From the NCBI RefSeq assembly GCF_963966145.1, contig NC_091051.1, forward strand, positions 7,998,001 through 8,062,000: a DNA stretch of 64,000 nucleotides, read 5' to 3'. Made by a program: the position numbers and the translations under genes. The notes beneath the pieces were generated by a model. The model did not search any database and was not told the DNA's origin. It saw only the letters and a program-made list of their open reading frames with translations. Of the stretch, positions 13,530-26,087 are shown piece by piece. How positions within the stretch are numbered: the first letter of the stretch is position 1; each line of letters starts with the position of its first letter. This DNA is from Tenebrio molitor. Its lineage: Eukaryota > Arthropoda > Insecta > Coleoptera > Tenebrionidae.

Positions 13530-14047
13530 AATAATTTCAAATTTCTCAGTTGTATGTTTCTATGTTAAAGACAATAATTAATCAACTATTCTCGTAAATG
13601 ACCATTATTCATTAGTGCAAACACATTTTGATTTAGGTACAAAAACCTGACCATAATAATTATTAAATATGGTCTGCCCCCATAAAAAACCACAGAAATC
13701 AATCATTCTATAAAATAAAGCATTCATTACTCCTCCCTGAAATTTTGTTAATTTATTTGTTGTTTTGTAGTTGTTGAATTCAAGAATCCGATTTATCTGT
13801 GTTAAAACCTCTAAGCCTTTTTGATTTTCTGCGAACAAGCGCAAAATTTACACAGCATCGCATTTATCCCGTCTTGTTTTGATATTCATCACTGTCACCG
13901 GGCTTGCTTAAAGGACTGTATTGCTTATGCCAGAATATGTGTCAACCCCCAGACATTTGTCAAGCGTTCCTGGCGTCGCAAATAAATTATTTCCATTCAA
14001 CGCCAGCCCACTGACGTTTTTTATATGGCACATTTTTTCCGTTCCAG

Positions 14048-17000
14048 GTGGAGAAAATGTCAGCGATGGAAACGAACTTAACAAATAATGCACACGACGC
14101 CGGATTTACCATAAGACCCAGTGTTCAAACATCATCGACCGATCTGTTCAATTTCACAGGAAATTTCAGTCGCACAGGAGGAAGCGGAACTACTTCTTCT
14201 GGAGGCGTGTTTGAAAGCCAACTTATTATACCGCTCTATGTTATTATATTCGTGTTGTCGATTGTTGGAAATTCTCTGGTGCTGGTAACTCTGGTGAGGA
14301 ACAAGAGGATGAGGACCGTGACGAATGTCTATCTTTTGAATCTGGTAAGTAGTACCATTTAAAAAAATAAAAATACTTTTGTTTAAAAAATAACATAGTG
14401 CTGCTGATTAATCCTGGTAAAGCTCTTTATGCTACCAACACGACGCGACGTCTACACAAGTACAAGCAATTAAAACAATGAGCTTTATTAAATTTTAATT
14501 AAACTAAACAAGTTAGTTTTAAATTATAAGTGAACAAATTTTACTCTAATAAGTAATAACCTAACAAATGTGACTTTACAGCAAACACATTTTGTGCTCG
14601 GATCACTTCAATGGAAAATTTGTCTTCTGTTTCACCAGTGTTATTAAATTTTCAAATAAATGCCAATCTACAGAGAAAGTTTGTGAATTTACGAGGCAAT
14701 GCTGACAAAAGCAACTGCTTTAATTTCCACTTTATGTTATATCTTGGTATAGATAGGAATACGTCTACATTATACAACAAAGTATTGTAAAGAGTTTATG
14801 TACAGAAATAATTTCGATTTTAATATTTAAGGTAGTTGTGCACTTAAAAACTTTATAAAGGTAGACTTGGTGAACAACCAAAACCGAAAGTGGTACAAAA
14901 AAAGAACAAGTTAATGATGAACGAGTTAATTAAAAAACCACTGTATACCCTTCTCCCACGCTCTTAGTTGATTTTTTTATTAAAAAGGGCCTCTGCTCTG
15001 TATGTAAATAATATGCTACAATAAAAATGTTTAACCGCAGCCAATAAAGACAAATACATCGCTTTAAATTAAAGTGTTAAAATAATTTAGTAAAAATAAA
15101 TACTAACTGATTTCGGATTTATCGAACAAATTTTTGATTGTCGTTCAGTGTTTTAAAAAATAGCAACAGTGAGCAATTTTATTTAAATAAATTAGTTTTT
15201 ATAAAAAAACTGAAAAAACACCTGAAATGTATTTTTCTAAATGTTAAAATATTATAAAATTCACAAGATACAATAGAATTTAGTAAATAATGCATTAAAA
15301 CATATTTCTGTTTGTAGAAGCGCAAGCAGTTTCTATGTAATATTTATGAGGTAAAATAAATATTTGTTAATTTGAAGCTACTTTACTGAAATGTCAAAAC
15401 CATCTGATGATGTGATAGAATTTATCAAACTGTCTTGTAAAGCTTTTCAACCGAAGTTAATCTAAAGAGTTAACTCAAAACTCGACAGTTAGAAGAATTT
15501 ATCATTTCCTAACAATTGCGGTGTAATTGCCGATAAATTCGTTATTGATTTTGCCGAAATACAATTTATTAAAAGTTTTGACATTTACACGTAAAGTCTT
15601 TCGCCAATCTCAGGTCTCTGGAAAGTTTATCCCATTAGTGAAATTTTAGGTACTTTTTTAACAACAAAAAAACCCGTATTTTTCACTTAAAAAAGTTATT
15701 TAATTATTATTTCAACTGATCATAATTTTATTTTTTATTTCTGTATTGATGGATGTCACGATAATTTTAAATTCAAATATATTTTTAATTAGATGGTAGT
15801 AAATAATTTAATTTCTAGTGTACAGAAATAAGTAGGATATTTAAAAATACGTTGAAATGTAAATGCAAACAAAGGTTCGAGCAAATCGATTGCGAAGTCA
15901 TTTTTTAACGTTATCTAAATTTTGATGGCGTTGTCAATCTATCCAACTGCCAATTCACTGGAAATTAAAGATCAATCAATTTTCTTTTGCGTTAAAGTGT
16001 CTCTTGGTCGTATTTATCGACTCACAAAGAGATGCTTTCAGCGCTAATTAAATTTCACCTTTAAGATATTGCGGTTTACATTTTTTTATTCTAAATGAAA
16101 AATTAAAAAATAAGCAGGTAAATGTTCTCCACTTAAAACAAATGAATTATAAAATAAATATAAACAATAATTTGATTAAATATACAAATAAGGTGATGAT
16201 TGTCATTCAGAGAATTTTGTTGGCATTAAAACGTGGATTTATTTCTACCGATAAATGAAAAATAATGAATTAATAAATAGCAATAACGTGCGATCGAATA
16301 AAAAAAAATCGAGTTATCTAAATTGTGCTATTCTGATGCTTTGATTGGTTCAAATCACCATTTTCGCCTACTCTAATTTTTTTTTTATTCGATCGCAGGG
16401 TACCTGCTCACGTTGGGAAGAACAGCTGTGGTGCAAATGACTGACCTGTTACTATGGCAACTCATATGAAAGTTAATGCCAAATGTGTGCGATTTGCACC
16501 ATTAATGTTCATCATCCGACTGAGTAATAACCATTACCCGCGAGTTGAATACTATACTTTTTCTACGAGTATGAAGAGAAATAAGTTTCATTATTAAACT
16601 GATCTTTGAAACTGACTTTTTACAATTATTACTTTGCATACTGGATACTATTGCTTTAAATTTTGCGACTGGACTTCATCAATTAGTTGCTACGATATTT
16701 GCCGTAAGTTTTGAAATTATTATTCAACGGGTCGTGGCTAATGAATAATTACACAGTATTATACAATAGGAATAGAAAAACTTATTTTCTCAACATCCTT
16801 TTATGCGGATACAGTTCTGAAGTGAAACGAGCGTTTTAAAGGTCCACAAGAGCCAAAAAAGGCCCAATTTACACAAGAACGAGTTGAATACAACATTTTT
16901 TTGTTCGACGAACCCCTTAAAGGCTTCAAATCGCTAAAAATCTTTAAAATTAGCTTGACGTTTCGTTTTGACAAGTTGTGACATTTATCAAAATCCGCTT

Positions 17001-20000
17001 ACACAGGAGAAATTTCTAAAATTCTGACAGTGTCGAACAAAAAAATATGTTTAAACAGGATACTTTCTTTATTTAAGTATATAGATATTTGTAAAAATTT
17101 TAAGCGTTCGCACATGTCATTATTTTTTGTCTAGAAAATCCATCTTCTTAGGCAACCAATGAATCACATCGTGTTAGTGTTAAATAGATTTACAGAGACA
17201 GAACAATAATTGATGCGTCATTTTCATTGTTTCATAAAATTGTTTAGAGCGTGAATTAAAAATTAGGAAGTGTAATTTATGTACAGCAAATTTTTGTGTT
17301 TCCAATTTCAAATTTCAACCATAAATTATCTACTACTGAAATATTAATTAATACCGGTTAAGTCCGTGATATATAAATAATCCTCGATTAATTTATATGC
17401 ACGCAACCCTTTTCACATTCCCATCTGTTACTCCCAAATGAAATACATACATATCCATGCTTACATTTACGGGTAAATGCAATTAATTGTTCTAAAATAT
17501 TGACAAATTTTCTACGTGACAAATTATCCACATTAGCACAGAGTGCTGAACACTGAACGACAATTTGTCCTTTGAAAGGTTTGGCAGAAAAATTAATACG
17601 TAATTTTGAAATGAAAAATATCTTCTTTTTGAAGGTACAAAAAAATAATATAGAGAAGAGTCTAAAATGAAAATTTCTACACTAATTATTTTACTTTGTT
17701 GTATTTATTCACTAATAAATCATAACTTGGCATATTGGGCATTTGACAATATAACAAATTTTAATTCATTACTGATATAATAAATTTATGCACACAAATA
17801 AATGTAAAGCGTCTCCAGACAAGATAGCACTTTTTAGAATTTTTTTTTGTCAGTCTGTCTATTTATTTGCATCCAGTTAACTATAAAGTTGATAAATCGA
17901 TTTTCTTCCAACGAAGTTTGCTCTAAAGGAAAGATTCCTGATTATGTTCTGCACATTATTCCATTACGATATGACGCCAAGGAATTATGCAGTAGCGATA
18001 AATCTGCACCGAGTATATCACGGTGGGCGCGCCTCGCTTCTGTTTCGCCGATTTTAATCTTAGCGGCGTGCCGCGTCTCACCTCACGACTTACTTTTTAA
18101 TTCTTAAGTATTGTAACTTCTTTCATTCTTAGACTAGAGTATTTGGTTTTAATTCGTTTAATTTTACTATAGCTTTTTATTTTTTCACAAAGATTAACAG
18201 TTAAATCACAGATTTACCCCTTTATTCAAAAAGCTTGATACTGACGTTGTCACATTTTTTACCATTTGCGAACAAAGTCGCAGACAAAACATATTCTCTC
18301 AATGCATTAGACGTATAATTTATTTACATTAATAAAAAAATACTCCTCCAGGCACTCTGACATGTTCACAGTCTGACCATAATATTGTATATGAGGTTTT
18401 TCAGAATAATTGCTTGCCAACGACATTAAAAGATATAAAAAAAATAATTTGCACACAAAGAGTCTTAATTGAAATGGCTTTGTTTGGTGATTTTATATCG
18501 TCAAGAGTTAAAAAATAATTACAAAACACTTTGCCTAAAGTGACATTAGTGTTTTATTTTTTGGATGCCAAGCTCTGTCGCTTAATTAAAGTAACAACGT
18601 AGAAACAGTGCGAACCTTAAAAATATGAAGACATTTATCCGAAGCTACAAATATTTTATGTCTTGGTTTTGGTTCCTGTTGGTAGTAAACCCAACTGTTA
18701 TTGGCACAATTCCAAACGGTCCTCTAGATTGAGTCGCTTTTTACGCCGGTCTGCCCCGTCTAATGAAATAACTGAAGACTGTCACACCTTGGCTGAATCG
18801 GTTCATAATTTTTTTCAGGCGATCTCCGACTTACTTCTCGGAGTTTTCTGCATGCCGTTCACTTTGGTCGGACAAGTTCTGCGAAACTTTATATTCGGAG
18901 CGGCGATGTGCAAGCTCATCCCCTACTTCCAAGGTAACATTCATTGTCAGCACTTGCAGCCAATTGACGCTTTTTCAGCCGTTTCAGTTTCAGTCGGAGT
19001 TTGGACGCTGGTGGCCATATCTTTGGAACGTTATTTCGCTATTTGCAGACCGCTAAAGTCCCGTCGGTGGCAGACACAATTCCACGCTTATAAAATGATA
19101 GCAGTCGTGTGGTTGGCCAGCCTGTTCTGGAGTGCTCCGGTCTTGGCAGTTTCTTCGCTTAAGGCGATGAAGGGTCGAGGTAGGTTGATGCGACTAGCTC
19201 TAAGATAAGGATGAAGTTGGAGATTGTGGTCGCATTGTGCAATTTGCAGGTCATAAATGCAGGGAAGAGTGGCCGAGCAAGAGCAGCGAACAAGTTTTCA
19301 ACTTGTTCTTGGATGCAATGTTGTTACTGATACCGGTTCTGATCATGAGTCTTGCGTATTCGCTAATTATGACCAAACTTTGGAAAGGTCTCCGCAGGGA
19401 AATCCAGCACAACACTTCCTTTCAGCAGCAAAGTGAGCAAATTAATGTTTATGTGTATATTCTGCATTTGTTTGATTGCGCTGGGAGTTTCAAATTATTA
19501 TCACTTAAACATGAATAACTAAATTAATCTTAATACGCCAACGACCAGTGTAATCACTTGATGTTCAATTGAAACTGTTAGTTACTTAAATAAAATTTAT
19601 TTCCCCCAAATTATAACTTTCTACCCCGTGATCTAAAACCATTTGAAATACATTACTCAAAATGAATTATTTTTATTTCAACACATTTTTATTACCTACT
19701 CCTAACAGTCTACCTTTTATCAGTTTTTCTGTCTTGGCCAATTCTGTTTAAATTTTCAGAACTGACTAAAATGAAACATTTCGAAAAAAAAGCAAGTAAC
19801 TGTTGATTGAATATAATTGCAACATGTGTATAAAACTATTTTTTTTTACAAGTGGGAAGTTTACACGCACGAACGCAGCGAGTATTGTGGTCTCATGCGA
19901 AAAGAGTGCTCATATACAAGTTGCAGACATAATTTTTTGCAACAAAAAAATTGCCTAACTTAAGTAATCAGCTGAAGGTCAAAAGGTCACCATATTGAAA

Positions 20001-23000
20001 TATGCACATTTAGGGATTTTTTATTATTTCCATTATTATTCCATTATTTTTTATAAATACCAGAAATTAATTTTGTGTTTTCTTCATTGCTGTGGTCAAT
20101 TAACCAAATGTGAAAATGTATTAAGGTGTGTAATAACTAATAAAACTTTCTAAAGTGTAAAATAAAGTACCTTATCTCACTTCTGAAAAAATGTCTACCT
20201 TACAAGTAAAATATTAATTAAAGAAATCACTACAAGTTCTCGGGATATAAAATATTTTATGAGAAGGAACTAAAATGTAAATTGATTGCATGAGCGCAGC
20301 GAGAGCAATAATTACACGAGAGATAAAAAAGCAACTCATTATTAGTCCTTGATAAACAGATTTTTCTTAAATAAATAAAGAACCGAACCTTCTTCGTAAA
20401 TCATGGGAAAAAATCTTCGATAATTTTAAAGAGTAACAGCGGTGACTACATTTACTACACGTGGGAGAAACTAGACTATTAGAGCTTCCAAGCTTGGAAA
20501 TAGACTTTCTGCAGCACCAGCTGTAGGAAACAGCTAAATAAAAGGTCTTGAACCCGGAGTGTCAATGTCGTTCCTACACAAACCCTTGTATATTATGTAT
20601 TGTGTTCATTACGAAATCTGCTAAATAAACTAGACCCACATTCACAACTAACATCAGGTAATGTTTAGTAATGTTTCGTATTAATTTGTGAACTTCATGA
20701 ACATAGTAAAGCTAGGCACCTGAACACTGTTATTTAAGATGTCCCAACAAACAGTTTTAGGACTCGTTATGTCATTGTTGTCTTTATTTCTGACAGTTAA
20801 GCCAACTTATAATTCGCATATAATATGAGATTCTACCTAACAAATGTGTTAAAGCTTTTTTTCTATAAAATTTAATAAGTTGAACAAGGTAGTGTAAATT
20901 CTGTGAGAAAATATTTGCGGGCGAAAAATGATTTCAAAAACAGTCGATAAAGCTAAAATACTAACAAGAATTATAAAATACACAATATCCTGCAATGAGC
21001 AATCTGATGGTAACAGGAGGATCAACCAAATTTGTTCAGTTTAGAGGACTTACAAATTTATTTTGCTCGATACCTCCCTAGAAAGTGAGTCTGTATCCAT
21101 AGTTACCTGTGGGTGAAGATTTCTCTTTCATTCATTTCACTTCCGTTAATCGTTTTTCGCTCACTGTCTTTCACTCACTGGTTTTAATTCACTCGTAAAT
21201 TTTTCCAATTCTTTCTGATAACGTAATTTTATAGGCAACATTTAATACCTCGCGGCACTTGCCTCTTCCAGGACATCATCCACTTCCACAGTTTCCACAA
21301 CGTGCACGCGACCACTTTATTGACGTTACAGAACTTTGTTTATTTTTGTATTTTATTTTGTTCCATAGATCGTCTAAAAATGTAATTTATTTTTATTTAG
21401 AATTGTGAATACAAATTTACAGAGTCACTTTCTAACGAGGTATCGAACAAAATCAAATACATCACTCGAAAGTAAGGCCGCTTTCGTTCACTTGAATTGT
21501 ATCGTCCACTCAGCTCCGCTTCGCGTGAACGAAAACTTTGGCTTCCTCACTCTTACTGTAAATAACTATGTATATATTTTAGTTCTATATGATCTGACTT
21601 TCACAAATAACTAAAAATTAGTGATATAAAATGGAAGAGAGACGAATTTTTTTCGATGAATCACACATTGCAAAGTTTTATTCGTGTATTTTAAATAGAA
21701 TTTTTTCTCCAAACAAGGACTATCGCTTTTATTTAAATGTCACCATTTGAAGGTAGCTATGTATAGTCCAGATTCAGAAACTTCTGACAAACAGAATCCA
21801 ATAAAAAGAAATCTCACTTTAATGTTGGTTTTAAGAGTTCTTCAAAGTGTAATAAAAAAGTTTCTTTATAAAAATTTTTAAACTTTGGAAGGAGCACTCC
21901 AATTTCAAAAGAAACTGGTATAATATAAATAATACAATCTTGCATTGAAAAGATTCAATAAGTAAATAAAAAAATGTTATTTCTCGTCTATTTTAAGATT
22001 ACAACTCTATAAGGCATATTTTTTGATTTATTATTTTTCCATATTTTTAGATAAAGTTATTTTTTTAAACAATTGTCAAAGTATGTATTGTCATGTAGGT
22101 ATGAGCCACTACTTAGTTATTAGATGGTTATTAAGTTGGCAACATAAAATGCCAATTCTATATCAGCCATTTTGATGTAATGCGCCTGCGCTACTGAATA
22201 TGTTCAGTTGCATTTTTCAATGTCATTATCATCTTTATTTCTTGTCTTTTGGTATAAAATTTGCTTACACATTCTGACTTTTGAAAATTATTATTGACAT
22301 AACCTCAAACCTGATCTAGGGAGATTTTACAATAGATGTTCCGAAACGAAAGGTTTTAGTGTGGTACAGTCTGGTCTTTGACGGACTTCTGACATCGACA
22401 ATTGTTTAAAAAAATGGACTTTACATTTCCTTATTACCTACTTATTATTTGGTTTTTGGCATCAACTAACAGCTGTACATTTGTAATAGTACAGTTACAT
22501 TTATCCGAATACTTTATTTTAATTGTTGAATTAAATTTAGAAAGTAAATGCAATTAAACTTAGTCAACCTAAGCGTCATAAAGGAGAAAGTAAAGGATCC
22601 CTCCACGGACACAATAACAAATCCGTTCGGTTTGTTTTATTGGAGCTAGCACTAATTTTAATGGGTGCTGCTTGGGTTGGCCATAAATTTATTTTATTGT
22701 TCCGTTGATTATTGAGATCAGATTGAGGGGACTGTAACGTCCTTTCTAAATTGCTTTCTAAACAACCTTTGCGTTGCGAGAAATGTCATGCCACGCAAAC
22801 ATTAAACCTAATAACATTAATAAAAAAATAATTTTTGACAGTGGTGCATCGCTCCAACAGTTCTCCGACAATCAACGGCGAACTGAACAAAGCTCAAGAC
22901 CCGCAAAGTAAATCCGAACCTGTCAATATCAACTTATTAAGGCCTAATCGCCTCCAGCCGCCCAACCACAGCAAAGTCCCACCGTCACGTGGCTTGAACA

Positions 23001-26000
23001 CGAAAAGCGCCCCGAAAAAAGCGGAATCCGTCAAGATGTGGTTCATGAAAGGCATCGTTCAGGTGCGTTTGCCCTCTGCTATCAAAAGTGGATACGCTTG
23101 TAACGGACAAACTAAAAGTACTCTTGTGCCACGGTGTGAACTTACGACGCCGTCTTCAGAGCACTGCTCCTATAATGGGATGTGTCCGTCGGACGAGGCG
23201 AGCTACGCTACGTCGTCTCTGGACGAGACCACGTATCATTTCACAAGACACGCCATCAGGTCAAATTATATGGACAAGAGTATTGAAGCGAAAAAGAAGG
23301 TAAAATTTATCAACTACCTTCACTTTGATTTTCTACAGCTGGATGAAAATGAAACAGCACGTCCAAGTTCTTAAGATTTCTTTTATCAAGAAAACGACTT
23401 TCAATAGAAAAACTGTGCTTTGCTTGAAATTTAAATTTGAATTGAATCAGTTATCAAATATTTAATTGTAGCATTTTGTTGTTTTAGGTGATTCGAATGT
23501 TGTTTGTTGTCGTTGCGGAATTTTTCATCTGTTGGGCCCCTCTACATATCTTAAACACTTGGTATTTATTCTATCCCGAAGATGTGTATTTGTATGTTGG
23601 ATCTACGGGAATCTCCTTGGTACAACTGTTGGCGTACATCAGTTCTTGTTGCAACCCCATCACTTACTGCTTCATGAACAGAAAATTCCGTCAAGCTTTT
23701 CTGGCAATTTTCAATTGGTACAAGTAAGTATTATTGCCTGCTTTTTGTTTGCTTAATTCTTCAGCTTTACTGAACACTTGTTGATCAAATTTGTGTTGCG
23801 TTTACATGTCTTGTAAATGGTCTGTAATAACAACACATTTAAAATTACTTAAAGAGAATTCGACATTCGACAACGGCGTCATGCAACCAACGCATTTGCT
23901 CCCTCCAGGAAAATAATAACTCCATTGCACACAAAATTCATTACTTTCAAAGTGTTTCAGGACTATAAAGCGACAAAGAAACTTAAAAGAGTCTCACAAA
24001 TAGACATCTCAATTTGTTACAGTTTTACCTTCTGTGGTGTCTCCCTCGTGCATCTCAGAATAATTTGTAGCCACTGAATATTATAGTTATAAATTACAAC
24101 CGTTCAAAGTGGTTCTTAGGCTCAGATGAACTTAACACAAGTGAATGACAATGATTTTAATGAAATCCAATTGGCTTAAGCGACCGTTTATCCAATTAAT
24201 GTTAATGGTATTTCTCTTTACATCGACATTCTTCTGGAACAAACAAAAACACACAAAATTCCAATTTCCTGAGAGATAAGGTCGTGCAGTTTTTTACTCG
24301 TCTGCAGTAAATCTATTAAATAATGCTTTTCAATTCGATATATTGATTAAACTGATCGAACATCGTTAATTTTATTTTTAAAATATCCCGGCGCCTCCGC
24401 CATTTTTACAAAACTTAACATTTATTTTCTTCACTAATGGTAAAGATAAAGTATAGATAAAGTTAATTGCATTCGATTTATCACAGTTACTCTATAAAAG
24501 ACAGCTTTTAAATTTGACCTAGCACAAATGCTAACAGAAATTGTGTAAATTTAATTTTTTAAATCCCGGCGCCTCCACCATATTTACAAAAAAAATATTA
24601 AGTACCGTTTTCTTGAGTACAAAGAGTTATGCATAAGTTTGCGTTCAATTCATCAGTACTAAATCTCGAAAACCTTATTTTTCCTTTTTGCCTAGCTCAA
24701 ACGTGATATCAGCAATTTTAATAAAGAATATCCCGGCGCCTCCACCATTGTAGCAATATCTTAATTCAGTTTTCTTTTTCTAAGAGTCGAGATAAGGCCA
24801 TGCAGTTTATAGCATTGTATTCATAACAATAAGGTCTACAAAAAACAATTTTAATTGTTATTTACAAAATGAGTGCGAGAAGACATTTTTCGCGCATGAG
24901 CGCATTATTTGAGGGACGAGCGTTGAAGGAGCGAGTGCTTCATGTGCGCGAATGTGCCGTACTAAAGTTTTTGAAACGAACATTATGTCTGATTTGTATA
25001 CCCTTTGTGAATAGGATGGCGCTTGTCCATGCGATTGCCAAAGCGTCAATCGAATTAATAGCGAATTATTTTCACTCTTTCGAAATTTTTTTCATCCAAA
25101 TTGGAGAAATGGCGATTTGTAGTAAACCACAGTTTATTATTATCTAGTCAAATTACTTTCAGAATGCTCAGAAAGGCGAATGCTTTTTGGAAGATTTTGA
25201 AGCACTAGAGCGTCAAATCGACGGTCGCGCACTAGTGCTTCAAAATCATCGAAAAAGCATTGGCACTAGTGTGCGAACGTCGATTATGCGGTCGCAAAAT
25301 GTCAATTTGAAGGTAGTGAGTTCAAAAAATTTGTATATTTTCTTCTTTCCCACTATTGCTGTTGTTTTTTACAAAACGCAGTTTTTAGATTTACCCTCGC
25401 TCAAATGGTAACTGCTACATCGTTCTTACAAACAAGCTCAAGGTTGCGATTTTCTCCTAATGTACTCTATAATTAAATAGTTTGTTTCGTTAATAAATAA
25501 TTGGAATAAGAAGGATTCTAGTACGAACCCTGCCGAACTTCAAAACTAATTAAAGAAATCGTTAAAGTATTTGAGTCACATTTTCCGAATTAGACAAACT
25601 TGTTCAGAATAGGTGTTAATACGAAAATGTCAAAATAGAGTGTTTTGTTGGCAGCAAATTAAATTAAACCCTGGTAAAAACAGAAGCAGAAGATTTATAT
25701 TCACTACAATGCGCATCATGATAGGAAGAATCTGAAGACAAGACCAATCAGATTATTACTGTGGTGTGTGCTTTTCCAATATCGTCATAATTGATCACTC
25801 CCTCGAATGACATCTCCACTTTTTAATGTTTTCAATTTGCAGCGTGCGCTACTGTTGCCCCTGCATGCCTTCCGAATCTATACGAACGCGTACAAAAACC
25901 ACCCAAAAGAACGGCATCCACAAGATCGTCCAGAACAACTCGGACGTCTCCTGCAACGAGTCGACCATCTATATCGGCCGGCAGAGCACCATCGGACGCT

Positions 26001-26087
26001 CCGGTAAGTCCCACTTGCCGCCAGACCCCCATAACGAACGCCGTTTCCGCAGAAGTAGTCGTTCTAGAAGCCGAAGATCGTGTTTAG
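14048..26087 (+). CDS. Sulfakinin / CCK-like receptor (class A GPCR), 9 coding exons, 558 aa
   Basis: Rhodopsin-family neuropeptide receptor in the plasma membrane, expected to bind sulfakinin (the insect CCK/gastrin homologue) and signal through G proteins in satiety. Exons: 14048-14344 (first ATG 14057, nine 5'UTR bases after a tttccgttccag acceptor), 18819-18933, 18979-19179, 19250-19432, 22842-23299, 23488-23723, 25843-26003, 26053-26087; all GT-AG and frame-consistent, 1677 nt. (That is eight exons carrying code; further 5'UTR exons may lie upstream.) Seen: N-glycosylation sites N7, N32, N36; TM1 near 57-80 with GN at 71-72; ISDLL with D100; C127 and an ECL2 cysteine (HKCREEW); ERY at 151-153 in place of DRY; a long third loop encoded mostly by the 22842 exon; FFICWAPLH in TM6; NPITY in TM7; a palmitoylation-type CCPC after helix 8. 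The TM2-TM3 and ERYFAICRPL segments are typical of CCK/sulfakinin receptors. Related CCK-like receptors are the main alternative. Confidence 0.9.
14345..18818 (+). other. Intron of the sulfakinin receptor gene
   Basis: Donor GTAAGT at 14345, acceptor TTTTTTTCAG at 18809-18818. Mostly AT-rich. A GC-richer patch at 16395-16560 and a short GC-rich patch at 18020-18090 may be regulatory. A foldback element sits at 16289-16398. Confidence 0.8.
16289..16398. repeat. Foldback element in receptor intron
   Basis: GTGCGATCGAATAAAAAAAA at the left and TTTTTTTTATTCGATCGCA at the right form an inverted repeat around an 80-bp spacer. Confidence 0.65.
19433..22841 (+). other. Intron of the sulfakinin receptor gene
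   Basis: Donor GTGAGC after CAGCAGCAAA, acceptor TTTTTGACAG. Contains an inverted-repeat element at 21052-21456; otherwise AT-rich and featureless to my reading. Confidence 0.75.
21052..21456. mobile_element. Inverted-repeat element in receptor intron
   Basis: TTTTGCTCGATACCTCCCTA plus GAAAGTGAGTCTGTA at 21061-21095 returns inverted at 21413-21450 (TACAGAGTCACTTTCTAACG plus AGGTATCGAACAAAA). No ORF inside. Confidence 0.6.
24270..24840. repeat. Diverged tandem repeat, about 170-bp period, in receptor intron
   Basis: The motif ATCCCGGCGCCTCCRCCAT occurs at about 24385, 24563 and 24730, each followed by an A/T-rich tract and a TTTTCTT segment; spacing is 178 and 167 bp. The words ATAAGGTCGTGCAGTTT (24279) and ATAAGGCCATGCAGTTT (24792) frame the array. 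Confidence 0.6.
25172..25262. repeat. Short foldback in receptor intron
   Basis: AATGCTTTTTGGAAGATTTT plus GAAGCACTAG is repeated inverted as CTAGTGCTTCAAAATCATCG plus AAAAAGCATT around a short CGTCAAATCGACG spacer. Confidence 0.6.

Noticed and set aside
18663..18818. Coding sequence upstream of the receptor exon at 18819
   Set aside because: It is intron read-through; the acceptor TTTTTTTCAG and continuity with the exon ending at 14344 place the boundary at 18819.
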